64,000 nt of DNA from CAYMCO01 sp964388955 (GCA_964388955.1 CAYMCO010000012.1:1-64000), one strand, 5' to 3'; positions 50,608-60,110 are shown, counted from the first letter of the stretch. Notes: a model not told the origin generated them from the sequence alone. Translations and numbers: made by a program.

Positions 50608-51555
50608 ATGGAAATCGACCCCGATCGAACCGCCTTCATCTTCCCGGGCCAGGGCTCGCAGCGTGTGGGCATGGGCCGGGAGTTGGCGGATTCCGAGCCC
50701 GAAGTGGCCGAGATCTTCGAGACCGCCGACGATATTCTGGGCTATTCGATTTCCACCATTTGCTGGCAGGGCCCGGAGAGCACATTGAACGACACGGAAT
50801 TCACCCAGCCAGCGCTGCTCACCCACTCCATCGCGGTATATCAAGCTCTGCGCCATCGCATTCCGGATATCGCCCCCCGCAGCATGGCAGGCCATTCAAT
50901 GGGGGAGTTCAGCGCCCTGGTCGCCAGTGGGGCGCTGTCTTTCTCTGACGGTTTGAAACTGGTCCGGCGGCGTGGTGAACTGATGAAGGCCGCTGGGGAG
51001 GGGAGCCCGGGGGGCATGGCCGCGGTCCTCGGAGTCGATCTCGGTGTGGTCGAAAAGGCGTGCGAGCGAGCTTCGGATCGCGCCGGCGCCCCTGTTGTGG
51101 TCGCCAATGACAACTGCCCCGGGCAGGTCGTCATCTCCGGGGCGGACGAGCCCCTCTCCATGGCGATCGGCGACCTGAAATCCGCGGGTGCCCGGAAGAT
51201 CGTCCGGCTGGCGGTCAGCATCGCGGCCCATTCCCCGCTCATGGAGCCCATCCAGGATCTGTTCGCAGCGACAGTTGCGCGCACCCCTCTCGGCGAGCCG
51301 GAATTCCCCGTATACAGCAACGTGCTGGCACGTCCCATGCACTCCTCCGGAGATATCCGAGCGGATTTGGGGGCACAATTGACCTCGAGGGTGCGATGGA
51401 CTGAATCCATGCGGAACATGCTGGGCGAGGGAATCGATACCTTTCTCGAACTCGGGTCCGGCTCTGTGCTGGCCGGATTGATGCGCCGCATCGATCGGGG
51501 GGCTGAGGCGATCTCCCTCGATGCCCCTGCAAGTTTTGCGGATCTGCTCGGCTGA
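50608..51555 (+). CDS. fabD: Malonyl-CoA:ACP transacylase
   Basis: This 315-residue enzyme loads malonate onto acyl carrier protein. FIFPGQGSQRVGMG is at the N-terminus, the nucleophile serine lies in AGHSMGEFSALVASG, and the catalytic His lies in VSIAAHSPLM. Family length and motifs are complete. It follows rpmF and precedes a flippase-like membrane protein by 33 bases. Together with fabF on the opposite strand at 46291, it indicates a dispersed type II fatty-acid gene set. Confidence 0.95.
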   Translation: MEIDPDRTAFIFPGQGSQRVGMGRELADSEPEVAEIFETADDILGYSISTICWQGPESTLNDTEFTQPALLTHSIAVYQALRHRIPDIAPRSMAGHSMGEFSALVASGALSFSDGLKLVRRRGELMKAAGEGSPGGMAAVLGVDLGVVEKACERASDRAGAPVVVANDNCPGQVVISGADEPLSMAIGDLKSAGARKIVRLAVSIAAHSPLMEPIQDLFAATVARTPLGEPEFPVYSNVLARPMHSSGDIRADLGAQLTSRVRWTESMRNMLGEGIDTFLELGSGSVLAGLMRRIDRGAEAISLDAPASFADLLG

Positions 51556-51588
51556 AGGGGAAATTATGGAGGGCAAGTCAGGGGACAC

Positions 51589-52662
51589 ATGCGCAAGCTG
51601 ATACTTCCCGTCATCTTGCTGCTCGCTTTCCTCTTCCTGGTAAATCATTACGCGGCTGCCCAGGATGTTCTGGCCACATTCCGCCACGGAGACTGGCGCT
51701 GGCTGATCCTGGCCGCCGGTATCCAATGCCTGTGGCTCGTCAACGTGGCCGCCTCGTTCCGCACCATCTACCGGTTGCTGGGCATGCATGAGACCACCGT
51801 GCGGCTGCTCCCCCTCGCCGCCGCGGCCAATTTTCTGAACGTCGTCGCGCCGACGATGGGAGTTGGCGGGCTTGCGATCTTCATCGTCGATGGGAAGCGA
51901 CGAGAGCTCCCCTCCGGCCGGGTGACGACCGCCGCAGGCCTCTATGTCCTGCTCGATTTTTCGGCATTCTTGCTGGTCCTCACTCTCGGGCTCTTTGTGC
52001 TGTTCAGACGCAATCAACTCAGCCCGGCGGAGGTGACCGCATCGGTGGTCCTGGTCGGGATCGCTGCCCTGATCGCCGTGCTGCTTTATTTGGGGATGCG
52101 GTCCTCTGCACTCCTGGGAGGCGCCCTGGCCCGCCTGGGCCGGTTGGCAAACGCGGTTCTGCGCCCAATACTGCGCAGGGACTACCTGGATGTCTCTCGA
52201 GCCCACACTTTCGCGCATGACATCTCCGCAGGATTGCAGATCGCGAAAGAAAACCCCAGAGGCTGGCTGATGCCCGGTGCGCTGGCGCTAAGCAACAAGG
52301 CACTGCTCATCTTGATCCTGTTCCTCGTCTTTCTGGCCTTCAGACAACCCTATACACCATCCACTTTGGTGGCAGGATTCAGCGTCGGATTCCTATTCCT
52401 CATTGTCTCACCCACCCCTTCCGGTGTGGGCTTCGTTGAACCTGCCATGACCCTCACCCTTCATTCCCTCAGGGTGCCGTTGGGTTCGGCCGCGGTCATT
52501 GCGCTCGCCTACCGGGGGATCACCTTCTGGCTGCCGCTTGCCTTCGGGCTGCTCGCCTTCCGCTGGGCGAGCCGCGAAACGCCCCACCGAGATAGGATCA
52601 GCCTCTCAATCAAGAGAGAGTCTGCCCCATCCGGGATGGAAAAACCACCGGCGATAGAATAG
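51589..52662 (+). CDS. UPF0104/LPG-synthase-TM family membrane protein (flippase-like)
   Basis: This 357-residue polytopic protein has about eight hydrophobic helices. Features of the lysylphosphatidylglycerol-synthase transmembrane family are seen: an early R/Y-rich loop (FRTIYRLLGMHETTVRLLPL), AAANFLNVVAPTMGVGGLAIF, and a C-terminal SPTPSGVGFVEPAMTLTLHS segment followed by YRGITFWLPLAFGLLAF. No soluble aminoacyl-transferase domain is present, so lipid transport or flipping is more likely than lipid lysylation. GGAGGGCAAG lies upstream of the ATG. Confidence 0.8.
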   Translation: MRKLILPVILLLAFLFLVNHYAAAQDVLATFRHGDWRWLILAAGIQCLWLVNVAASFRTIYRLLGMHETTVRLLPLAAAANFLNVVAPTMGVGGLAIFIVDGKRRELPSGRVTTAAGLYVLLDFSAFLLVLTLGLFVLFRRNQLSPAEVTASVVLVGIAALIAVLLYLGMRSSALLGGALARLGRLANAVLRPILRRDYLDVSRAHTFAHDISAGLQIAKENPRGWLMPGALALSNKALLILILFLVFLAFRQPYTPSTLVAGFSVGFLFLIVSPTPSGVGFVEPAMTLTLHSLRVPLGSAAVIALAYRGITFWLPLAFGLLAFRWASRETPHRDRISLSIKRESAPSGMEKPPAIE

Positions 52663-52866
52663 AAAATGCGGCAGATTGGGGGCACTTGCTCTGCGATCCC
52701 TTCTGCGTGCTTTCCCTTCCCTGAACGCCACATGGAGCATGCCCCGAAACATCCGCGCCTGTTGGAGGGAAGGATGGTCTTCGCATATATAGTTCATACC
52801 AGCGCGCAGCTCGGCTCCGGATGCAGGGTTGGGCTCCCGCGCAGGGCTGCAATGGAACACGCATGC

Positions 52867-52872
52867 TATAAT
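52867..52872 (+). promoter_or_regulatory. -10 box before the histidine-kinase-like gene
   Basis: A perfect TATAAT lies 31 bases before ATG 52904. The -35 region is weak. The box supports the start at 52904 over ATG 52829 or 52871, which lie upstream of or within the box. Confidence 0.5.
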
Positions 52873-52903
52873 GCAGCCGATATCCGGATTGCTGCCTGAT
52901 CAA

Positions 52904-54679
52904 ATGAATCTGCGAGTGGCGCTCTCATTCTTGATAGAACCACCGGGCAGCCTGGTCTACCATCTCACTCTGGCGGTGATTGTCGGATTGCTGGCCATCC
53001 TAGCGGTCAGCCGTCGGCCGAAACTGGGAGGTGAGCAGGTAAACCCCTGGGGGTTGGCCGCCGCGACCCTGCTCGCGGTCCGAATCGTGCTGCTTCTCGT
53101 GGCGCTTCTCGGGTGGTTGAGCTTGCTGCAGGGCATGAATCTGCCCCTGTCACTTGGACGTTTTGCCAGCATTATCGGTGTGGCGCTCCTCGGCTGGGCA
53201 AGCATCTTCCCCAAGCCAACCCGGTATGCGGATATCGCCCTCACACTAGTAATCATGGTCTGCATCCTGGGTCTGGTCGCTTCGATCTTCGATGTGGTTT
53301 CTTCGCCGATCATCAGCGAACCCATCCCTACTATGGTGTGGGGGGCTTTCGGCTTGGTGCTCACCCTGGCTGCCGCCATTGGGCTGGCCCTGGTGCAGCC
53401 CGACTATTGGTCGCTTTCCCTGCTGCCCTTTCTGCTGCTGATGATCGGCTTCGTATTGAATCTCTCCTTCGTGGATGAGAGCGTCGCGGCGGAGGGGTTC
53501 GTGCGTTTGACGGAATTGCCTGCTTATGCGCTCTTCGCTTTTCTGGGTTCCCGCTTCCTGATCACCCAGACCTCGACGTCGCTCAGCCAGGATTCGAGGC
53601 GGCTGGTGGCGGCCGAGAAACGCATCCGCTTCCTGGAGGGGGAAATCGCTCGTCTCGAGTTCCCCTTTGATAGGTCCTCCGAACGCGACGCCGGACCCGC
53701 CGCGCTCGGTGAGGCGCGGGCGGACGGACTCGAAGCCCAACCCGAGGCGGTCGACACCGGCGGGCTACCCATGGGCCCTCCCCATATGGTCCGGAAAGGC
53801 ACCGGCCCGCTGCTCGAGTCGCGCGCCGCCCTCACACCGGAGGGTCAGCTGCGATCCGAACTGCAAATCGTGTTGACGGAACTGGCTGAGGCGCGGGCAA
53901 AGCTGCGCACATATCGGGAAGGGGAGCGAGGGGGGGAGCAGCCATCGCCCCCGACCCAAATTGATGCGGAAGCACTGCAAGGGGAAGTGGAGGAACTTCG
54001 CCGCCGGGCGGCAACCAGCCAGAGCCATGTGGATCTCCTTCTGAGCGACACGATCGGATTGACCGGCGCTCTGCAGCGGAAGTTCTTGGAACGGCTGGCG
54101 GACAGCCTGGTCCGCATGCGCGAGGCCATCGAGGACATTTCCGGCGCTGCGACATCCCAGCAGCATGATTTGTCCAGCCAGCCGGTGGATTTGACGAAGA
54201 TGATCGACCGCGCCATGGAGGATATGGCTGAGGCACTCCATGAGCGCCAGGTCGCGCTCGAGCTCCATCTTCCTGAGAGGATTCCCACCGTTTCCGGAAA
54301 CACCGACACCGTCCATGCCATCGTTCGAGATCTGCTCGAACGCGCCATCTATGCCTCCCCGGAGGGATCAACCATCGAGCTTCGGGCGCTCCCCAAGGAA
54401 GCGGATGACGGGGAATTTCTGATCTTCTCGGTCTCCGATCTTGGCGGAGGCATACCGGTGGAGGATCTCGGCGCGCTGTTCCAAGGGGAGTCCGTCGACC
54501 ATGAACGGGCGCATACGGCCGGCGGGGGGGCCGGATCCGGGGCCATGGGGGTAAAGGCACTGTGCGAGTCTCTCGGCTGGCGGGTTTGGGTGGAGAGCGA
54601 GGAGGGGATCGGGAGCACCTTCACCCTTTTAATACCCGTATATGAACCTCCCCATAGTCCAACATCTGGCATAGAATAG
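52904..54679 (+). CDS. Membrane sensor, histidine-kinase-like, with degenerate motifs
   Basis: This 591-residue protein has about seven hydrophobic helices in residues 1-225, then a coiled-coil linker, a helical dimerisation-like region and a C-terminal GHKL ATPase. The ATPase shows DLGGGIP (G1 box) and GGGAGSGAMGVKALCESLGW (G2 box), ending GIGSTFTLLIP. I see no phospho-acceptor His in the helical region where HisKA should be, and the N box reads ERAIYASPEGS with no Asn. It may therefore bind nucleotide weakly, act as a pseudokinase or signal by another route. No response-regulator gene is adjacent. The start at 52904 follows the TATAAT box. Confidence 0.75.
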   Translation: MNLRVALSFLIEPPGSLVYHLTLAVIVGLLAILAVSRRPKLGGEQVNPWGLAAATLLAVRIVLLLVALLGWLSLLQGMNLPLSLGRFASIIGVALLGWASIFPKPTRYADIALTLVIMVCILGLVASIFDVVSSPIISEPIPTMVWGAFGLVLTLAAAIGLALVQPDYWSLSLLPFLLLMIGFVLNLSFVDESVAAEGFVRLTELPAYALFAFLGSRFLITQTSTSLSQDSRRLVAAEKRIRFLEGEIARLEFPFDRSSERDAGPAALGEARADGLEAQPEAVDTGGLPMGPPHMVRKGTGPLLESRAALTPEGQLRSELQIVLTELAEARAKLRTYREGERGGEQPSPPTQIDAEALQGEVEELRRRAATSQSHVDLLLSDTIGLTGALQRKFLERLADSLVRMREAIEDISGAATSQQHDLSSQPVDLTKMIDRAMEDMAEALHERQVALELHLPERIPTVSGNTDTVHAIVRDLLERAIYASPEGSTIELRALPKEADDGEFLIFSVSDLGGGIPVEDLGALFQGESVDHERAHTAGGGAGSGAMGVKALCESLGWRVWVESEEGIGSTFTLLIPVYEPPHSPTSGIE

Positions 54680-54771
54680 GCAACTAAGTGGATGAGGCGG
54701 TGCTCGCTCCGTCTTCGAAGCGAGTGGGAACCGATGGCCCGCTTTAGACGTCAATACGTTGTGGGCAGGAA

Positions 54772-55863
54772 ATGCGTATGATCATGCGATTGAAGCGCGC
54801 ATCCCGGTGGCTGAAACCTTGGATCTTGTTCGCCCTGACGGGGACGACAGCGTGCTCCGGCATGCTGGGAAGCTTCTCGTCCGTCGACACGGGGAGCCTC
54901 AATCCGCCGCTGGTGACACTGGATCCGTTGGCCACCCAGACGCCTACGCCTTTCATGCCGGCAGCCAACACCCCCACACCAATCATGGAGGCCACGCCGA
55001 CCAACACGCCCCTGCCGTCACCCACCCCCTCGGAGCCTTGGGGGAGTTTCCCGGGCCCAAGCGAAGCCACCGACACTGTCCTTCCGCCCATGCCGCGCAT
55101 CGAGATGCCCGAGGACGCGTTCAATATCCTGATCATGGGCGCGGACACACGTGCTCGGCTGCTGGGCACCCGCACGGACACCATCATCGTGCTTTCCGTC
55201 AGCCGACAGGAAGGCACAGCCAAGCTGCTCTCGATCCCGCGCGACTTCTACGCGTATATACCGGGCTGGAAGAACACGCGCATCAATGCCGCATATGGGC
55301 ATGGTGGTGCCGACTTGGCCGAGCTCACGGTGCTCTATAACTTCGGCATCGAGATCGATCGATTCGTGCGCGTGAACTACCACGGTTTCCGCCGGGCCAT
55401 CGACCTGCTGGGAGGAATCGACGTCAACGTCGGCAACCACGTCGCCGACTCCTGCTATGGCCAGTGGATGAGCTTCTCCCCCGGAACTACCTGGATGGAC
55501 GGCCGGACGGCGTTGTGCTACGCACGCATGCGCAAGACCACCAGCGACTTTCACCGCATGGGACGCCAGCAAGAGGTGCTGAGGGCCGTCTTCTGGCGCA
55601 TGCTGAGCCTGGATGCCCTTGGACGCATTCCGGAGCTGTACGAGCTGTTTCGATGGCTTGCGGAGACGGATATCGAGCTGAACGATGTGCTGCCCTATAT
55701 TCCTCTTGCCACCCAGCTCGCTGCCCACCCCCAACGCATACAGGCCTACACGATAAAGCCGCCGCTGGTGAACGATTGGATCATCGCCTACAGCGGCGCA
55801 TATGTGTTGCTGCCGGATCGCCAAGCCATCTACGAGATGCTGCAAGACACCTTCAAGCCATGA
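54772..55863 (+). CDS. LytR-CpsA-Psr (LCP) family protein 1
   Basis: This 363-residue protein has a basic N-terminus, a hydrophobic anchor and a Cys (TTAC, residue about 27) that could be a lipobox, though imperfect. A Thr/Pro-rich spacer follows (about residues 50-85). The LCP domain runs from FNILIMGADTRARLLGTRTD to the C-terminus, including SIPRDFYAYIPG, the conserved Arg/Asp set, and GGIDVNVGNHV. LCP enzymes attach polymers such as teichoic acids or glycans to the cell wall using lipid-linked precursors. It has no LytR_C extension, unlike its neighbour. Its stop overlaps the next start (ATGA at 55860). Confidence 0.88.
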   Translation: MRMIMRLKRASRWLKPWILFALTGTTACSGMLGSFSSVDTGSLNPPLVTLDPLATQTPTPFMPAANTPTPIMEATPTNTPLPSPTPSEPWGSFPGPSEATDTVLPPMPRIEMPEDAFNILIMGADTRARLLGTRTDTIIVLSVSRQEGTAKLLSIPRDFYAYIPGWKNTRINAAYGHGGADLAELTVLYNFGIEIDRFVRVNYHGFRRAIDLLGGIDVNVGNHVADSCYGQWMSFSPGTTWMDGRTALCYARMRKTTSDFHRMGRQQEVLRAVFWRMLSLDALGRIPELYELFRWLAETDIELNDVLPYIPLATQLAAHPQRIQAYTIKPPLVNDWIIAYSGAYVLLPDRQAIYEMLQDTFKP

Positions 55864-57323
55864 AAACGCGCGCCATGGCTGCCATCCTGCTTGCATGCGT
55901 GCTGGCAGGATGCACCCCCACCCTGAAGATCCAATCAGGGGGACCTCCGGCGAAACCCTTCAACCCTTATGCAACTCAGCAGACACCCACATCCCCCTGG
56001 ATCACGCTCGTCAACCCTGAAACATCGCTTCCGGGCACGCCTGAGCCGAGCGGAACCCCCCCGCTCTTGGAGCCGCCGGCAATCTCGATCATTGTGACGC
56101 CCGAATCGCCGGGGCGCTGGCCGTCGCCAGGTCGCTACGGCGTGCCGCCGACGCCCTCAACAGCCATCCCCCGTCCCCTGTCACCCATCAGCATTCCGTC
56201 CGACGCCGTCAATATCCTCCTCCTGGGGTCTGACCGCCGCCAGACCACCTTCCGCACAGACACTATTCTGATCCTCTCGCTCATCCCCAGCAAACGCGCC
56301 GCCGTGCTGATTTCGGTCCCGCGGGATCTCTATCTGTATCTGCCAGGGGTCACCACCCAGCGCATCAACGCTGCAGTCTTGTATGGTGACATCTACGGCT
56401 ACCCGGGGGGCGGCTGGCAGCTGCTGTACGACACGGTACTCTACAACTTGGGAATTGAGATTCACCACCACGCCCTGGTGGAGATGGAGGGCTTCAGTGA
56501 TCTGGTCGACACGCTGGGGGGAGTGGAAGTGAATGTCAGCTGCGCCTACACGGACTGGCGTTTGAAAAAACCAAGTCTCGACCCCGAGGATGCCGACAAT
56601 TGGTCGCTGTTCACTGTCCCCGCAGGGGTAATCCACATGGATGGGGACTATGCCCTGTGGTATGCGCGGGCGCGCAAGAAATCCTCCGATCTGGACCGGG
56701 CCAGGCGGCAGCAGGAGGTCCTTCGGGCGATGTATCGGCGGATCTTGCGACTGGATTTGATCCCCAGAATCCCTGACCTGTACGACAACCTGACCGAGCT
56801 GGTTTCCACCGACATGAACGTGCTGGATCTCCTTCGATTGGCGCCCTTGACCGCCCGCATCAAGCTGTCTCAAGTGCGGAGCCGGTTCATCGGCTCACGG
56901 CTGCTTCGCGGATGGAAGACGCCCGCCGGCGCGCAGGTCTATCTGCCACGGCGGAGGGACCTGCGGGATTTCCTGCAAGGTGCGTTTGATTTTGAGACGC
57001 CGGACCCATTGGTCCCGGAGGCGGCCGTCACCATCGAGGTGCGGAACGCCTCATCCAACCCCGATTGGGATGTGCTTGCCGCCGAGCGTCTGCAGTATTT
57101 GGGGTATGACACAGCCGTGGGCCCGGAGTTCGAGCCTTCGGACATCCCAACATATTTGATCGATTATGACGTAGCCCCAAAGGAAACCCGTGCGGAGATT
57201 CTCGACGCCCTGGGGCTGTCCAAGAAGGTCGTGAGCACGTTGCCCGATCCGAGCTCCCCTTTCGCCTATCGGCTCGTTATCGGCGATAACTACAACCCGT
57301 GTTTCAAGCCGAACCTGCAGTAG
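55860..57323 (+). CDS. LytR-CpsA-Psr (LCP) family lipoprotein 2 with LytR_C domain
   Basis: This 487-residue protein has a clear lipobox, LACVLAGC (Cys17), followed by a Pro/Thr-rich spacer of about 80 residues. The LCP domain follows (VNILLLGSDRRQTTFRTD, SVPRDLYLYLPG). A C-terminal LytR_C-type domain (about residues 380-487) starts VTIEVRNASSNPDWD. The pair of LCP genes with overlapping stop/start suggests co-translated, possibly cooperating, glycopolymer transferases. The start at 55860 is chosen because it supplies the signal peptide; a longer in-frame extension upstream overlaps LCP 1 and has no such feature. Confidence 0.9.
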   Translation: MKTRAMAAILLACVLAGCTPTLKIQSGGPPAKPFNPYATQQTPTSPWITLVNPETSLPGTPEPSGTPPLLEPPAISIIVTPESPGRWPSPGRYGVPPTPSTAIPRPLSPISIPSDAVNILLLGSDRRQTTFRTDTILILSLIPSKRAAVLISVPRDLYLYLPGVTTQRINAAVLYGDIYGYPGGGWQLLYDTVLYNLGIEIHHHALVEMEGFSDLVDTLGGVEVNVSCAYTDWRLKKPSLDPEDADNWSLFTVPAGVIHMDGDYALWYARARKKSSDLDRARRQQEVLRAMYRRILRLDLIPRIPDLYDNLTELVSTDMNVLDLLRLAPLTARIKLSQVRSRFIGSRLLRGWKTPAGAQVYLPRRRDLRDFLQGAFDFETPDPLVPEAAVTIEVRNASSNPDWDVLAAERLQYLGYDTAVGPEFEPSDIPTYLIDYDVAPKETRAEILDALGLSKKVVSTLPDPSSPFAYRLVIGDNYNPCFKPNLQ

Positions 57324-57446
57324 CTCAACCGGGATGCGGTCCCTCGTGGGAGGGTAAGGGGAAGGCCCCGGTTTCCTCTCCCACATATCTATGCTAATAT
57401 CCATCTCGTCAATTGACTATGCGCATTGTCGACTCCTGGAGGGCAT

Positions 57447-58400
57447 ATGGCTGACCCGCTGAACGATCTCCCCCTGTTTTCCGACTCCTCCCGCGGCGCT
57501 CGTGAGAGACCGGAAGATGATCAACTGGTCCGGCCAGCCTCGAGTTTGAGCGCCGCCATCAACGCCTGGGGCGAGGCGCTGGAAGCGGAAGGAAGCTCCC
57601 CGCACACCGTCAAGGCCTTCACCGGAGACCTCGGGATCCTGGCCGAATATGTGGGCGCCGGCCAGGCGGTGGACGCCATCGGCACACGGGATATCAAGAA
57701 TTTCCTCGATTGGATGCTGCACCGCCGCGGGGTGCCTTGCAGCCCTAAGACCTATTCCCGCCGCATCACCTCCGTGAAAGCATTCTTCCGCTGGCTGGTC
57801 GATCGCGAGGTGCTGGTGGGGAATCCGGCGGATCCTATCCCGCAGCAGACAGTCATCAGCCCGCTGCCCACTGTTCTGGCGCCGAGAGAAGTGTCCGCCG
57901 CCCTGAAGGCCGCCAAGGGGATGCGCTCTGGCCTCCATCCGGACGCGCGCCCATATACCTTGCTCAGCCTGCTGCTGGACACCGGGATAAAAAAGGGGGA
58001 GTGTCTTGACATCCACCTCGACCACATCGATCTGGAAGCCCCTAATGGCCCGGTCTTGTTCATCCGATATGGGGACGTGACGAAACGCTACAAGGAAAGA
58101 AAGCTGCCCCTCTCTCCACAGTGGATTGAGGCCTTCAGGGAATATCGCAGGCAGTACGACATTAATGACCGGCTGTTTCCCTGGTCGCCCCGTCGGCTGG
58201 AGTACCTGCTTGAAGACATCGGGGAGGCCGCAGGCATGGAGAAGCACATCTCTTTTGACATGTGCCGCTGGACATGCGCGCTGATGGACTACAAGGCGGG
58301 GATGGAGAGTGATAAGATCCGCCAGAAGATGGGTATCTCAAAGATCCAATGGCGTGAAGTGGGAAATAAACTTGACCGGTTAGCGGCCAAAGAGGAATAA
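57447..58400 (+). CDS. Tyrosine-recombinase-fold protein lacking catalytic residues
   Basis: This 317-residue protein has a SAM-like N-terminal domain (about residues 33-125) and a C-terminal region that aligns with XerC/D. The catalytic positions are changed: DTGIKKGEC has Lys182 where the first Arg is expected, SFDMCRWTCA has Asp271 in place of His while keeping Arg274, GISKIQW replaces the Gly-His segment, and no Tyr nucleophile follows. It should not cut DNA by the normal mechanism. It could be a DNA-binding accessory protein. GGAGG lies 4 bases before the ATG at 57447. It sits among conserved chromosomal genes, not next to a mobile element. Confidence 0.8.
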   Translation: MADPLNDLPLFSDSSRGARERPEDDQLVRPASSLSAAINAWGEALEAEGSSPHTVKAFTGDLGILAEYVGAGQAVDAIGTRDIKNFLDWMLHRRGVPCSPKTYSRRITSVKAFFRWLVDREVLVGNPADPIPQQTVISPLPTVLAPREVSAALKAAKGMRSGLHPDARPYTLLSLLLDTGIKKGECLDIHLDHIDLEAPNGPVLFIRYGDVTKRYKERKLPLSPQWIEAFREYRRQYDINDRLFPWSPRRLEYLLEDIGEAAGMEKHISFDMCRWTCALMDYKAGMESDKIRQKMGISKIQWREVGNKLDRLAAKEE

Positions 58401-58402
58401 GG

Positions 58403-59026
58403 TCACATCTGCTTGACGACGATGTCGCCGATCACGTTGGCGGCCTGATCCCCCTGGTCAGCCGCGTTGGAGAGATGGCGGTAGATCTCGCGCAGCTTCA
58501 ACATCTCCACCACATGATCGACATCACGCGGCATCGTGAATAGATCGGCGACGGCTTCACGGTAGACCGTTTCAATGCGGTTCTCCAGGGCCTTCGCCCG
58601 CACGGCATGATCCACCGCCACATTGGGGTGGTCATCCAGACGGGTGATACCGAGATGGATTTCGCGCGCCGCATCTGTCAGCAGCGAGACCATGCGCTCC
58701 ATGTACGGGTTGGGATCGATGTCGAGAATCGACATCTCTTCGATGGTGGTGTTGGCGTAGTCCAGAATATCGTCGACCGCGCCGGAAAGCGAGAAGATGT
58801 CCTCCCGGTCTATGGGCGTGACGAAGGTGCGGTTGAGCTCGTCGATCAGGATTCGCCGCACCTCATCGGCTTGCTTCTCCTTGTGAGAAAGCTCCTCCGC
58901 CAGATGTCTTTCCGGATCTTGCACGTAGCTGTGCAGGATTCGCATCCCTTCTAGGGTGTGCTCCGCTTGGGCGATCAGCAGCTCGATGAAGCGGTTGGGT
59001 TTCTTCCGTCTTGAGAAGATGCTCAT
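58403..59026 (-). CDS. DUF47 (PhoU-like) family protein
   Basis: This 207-residue all-helical protein has the family features KKPNRFIELLIAQAEHT, the metal-binding-type EKQADEVRRIL helix, FVTPIDREDIFSLSGAVDDI and ANVIGDIVVKQM at the C-terminus. DUF47 proteins are usually encoded with Pit-type phosphate or sulfate permeases and regulate them. No such permease is adjacent here. It ends 2 bases from the 3' end of the recombinase-like gene on the other strand, in a convergent arrangement. Confidence 0.88.
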   Translation of the reverse strand: MSIFSRRKKPNRFIELLIAQAEHTLEGMRILHSYVQDPERHLAEELSHKEKQADEVRRILIDELNRTFVTPIDREDIFSLSGAVDDILDYANTTIEEMSILDIDPNPYMERMVSLLTDAAREIHLGITRLDDHPNVAVDHAVRAKALENRIETVYREAVADLFTMPRDVDHVVEMLKLREIYRHLSNAADQGDQAANVIGDIVVKQM

Positions 59027-59354
59027 GGCTTCGGTCCAATTCCGGTCAGCGGTTCCCCGCCTGGCGCCTGGGTCTCTTCAGAACCCGGGCCTCTATTGGT
59101 AGGCCCTGGCGAGGATCCCCCTGCCTGCCCGCCTTCATCTACTGCCGCCCGTCTTCAGAAATAGACCCCCATTATAAACCAATCGCGCCTCGGAACACTC
59201 CGGCCCCATCCGGAGCGCTGTATCCGGTGATTGGCTGCACGCAGCGGTCTTTCCAATCTGCAAGGGGGCTCGGCCGGCCGTATGGAAGGGGAAGGCGCTG
59301 GCGAGGATCCGGATCACCCGGTGAGCGATCTCGATGAACGCCGGCGGGCAAGGC
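59027..59354. other. 328-bp stretch without a supported gene
   Basis: It lies between the DUF47 gene start and the end of tupC. Short plus-strand frames overlap others and lack motifs. It should hold the DUF47 promoter, but I cannot place -10 or -35 boxes with confidence. Confidence 0.5.
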
Positions 59355-60110
59355 TCAATAAACCAGATCGCCGGAAAGAAAGGCCTCCGTGCGGGGATCG
59401 TCGGGCGCCGTGAAGAATCGCTCTCTGGCGCCAACCTCTATCAGCTCCCCCTCGAGCAGAAGCCCGACGCGCGAAGCCATGCGCTTGGCCTGAAAGACAT
59501 TGTGGGTCACCAACACGATGGTTGTACCAAAGGTGTCATTCTGTTCTCGAATGAGCCCCTCCAGCAGGCGGACATTGTATGGGTCGAGATTCGCCGTGGG
59601 CTCGTCCAGCAGCAGGACCCGGGGCTCCAGAATCAAGGCGCGGGCCACTGCCACTCGCTGCATCTCTCCTCCGGAGAGCGTATCCGGCCGCGCCCCCGCC
59701 AGATGGCTCATCGAGACACGCTGCAGCACATCCATAACCTCGTCCGCGCTGGCTCGCTGCCCTCGTAGCCGCAGCCCGAGGGCGGCATTCGCCTGCACCG
59801 ATCGAGAGAGCAGCACAGGCCGCTGGAACACCATCGCCAACTGACGCCGATCCGCGATGCTCGCGTTGCCATGAGACACCTCTCTCCCGTCGTCCAGATG
59901 CAGGATCACCTCCCCCACATCGGGCGCCTCAACCAACCCCAGCAAGCGGAGCAGCGTGCTCTTTCCGGACCCGCTGGGGCCAACCAGCACGAAGATCTCG
60001 CCCCGCCGAATGTGCAACGAGGGGATATCCAGCACTTGGCGCCCGTCGTACACTTGACGCACATTCCGCAGTTCGTATATCGCATCTCCAGCCGGTTCGC
60101 GCTCGTTCAC
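59355..60110 (-). CDS. tupC: Tungstate/molybdate-type ABC transporter ATP-binding protein
   Basis: This 251-residue ABC ATPase has Walker A GPSGSGKST, the Q-loop region AMVFQRPVLLSRSV, the signature LSGGEMQRVAVARAL and Walker B VLLLDEPTANLD followed by the switch His in VLVTHN. It energises uptake through the TupB permease. Its start overlaps the tupB stop by 4 bases (ATGA). The TupC assignment comes from the TupA-like binding protein of the same cluster. The nearby moaC and moaDE genes fit a demand for tungsten or molybdenum cofactor. Confidence 0.92.
   Translation of the reverse strand: MNEREPAGDAIYELRNVRQVYDGRQVLDIPSLHIRRGEIFVLVGPSGSGKSTLLRLLGLVEAPDVGEVILHLDDGREVSHGNASIADRRQLAMVFQRPVLLSRSVQANAALGLRLRGQRASADEVMDVLQRVSMSHLAGARPDTLSGGEMQRVAVARALILEPRVLLLDEPTANLDPYNVRLLEGLIREQNDTFGTTIVLVTHNVFQAKRMASRVGLLLEGELIEVGARERFFTAPDDPRTEAFLSGDLVY

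Noticed and set aside
55464..55859. N-terminal extension of LCP protein 2
   Set aside because: It overlaps the LCP 1 gene in another frame and would hide the clear lipobox signal peptide that starts at 55860.
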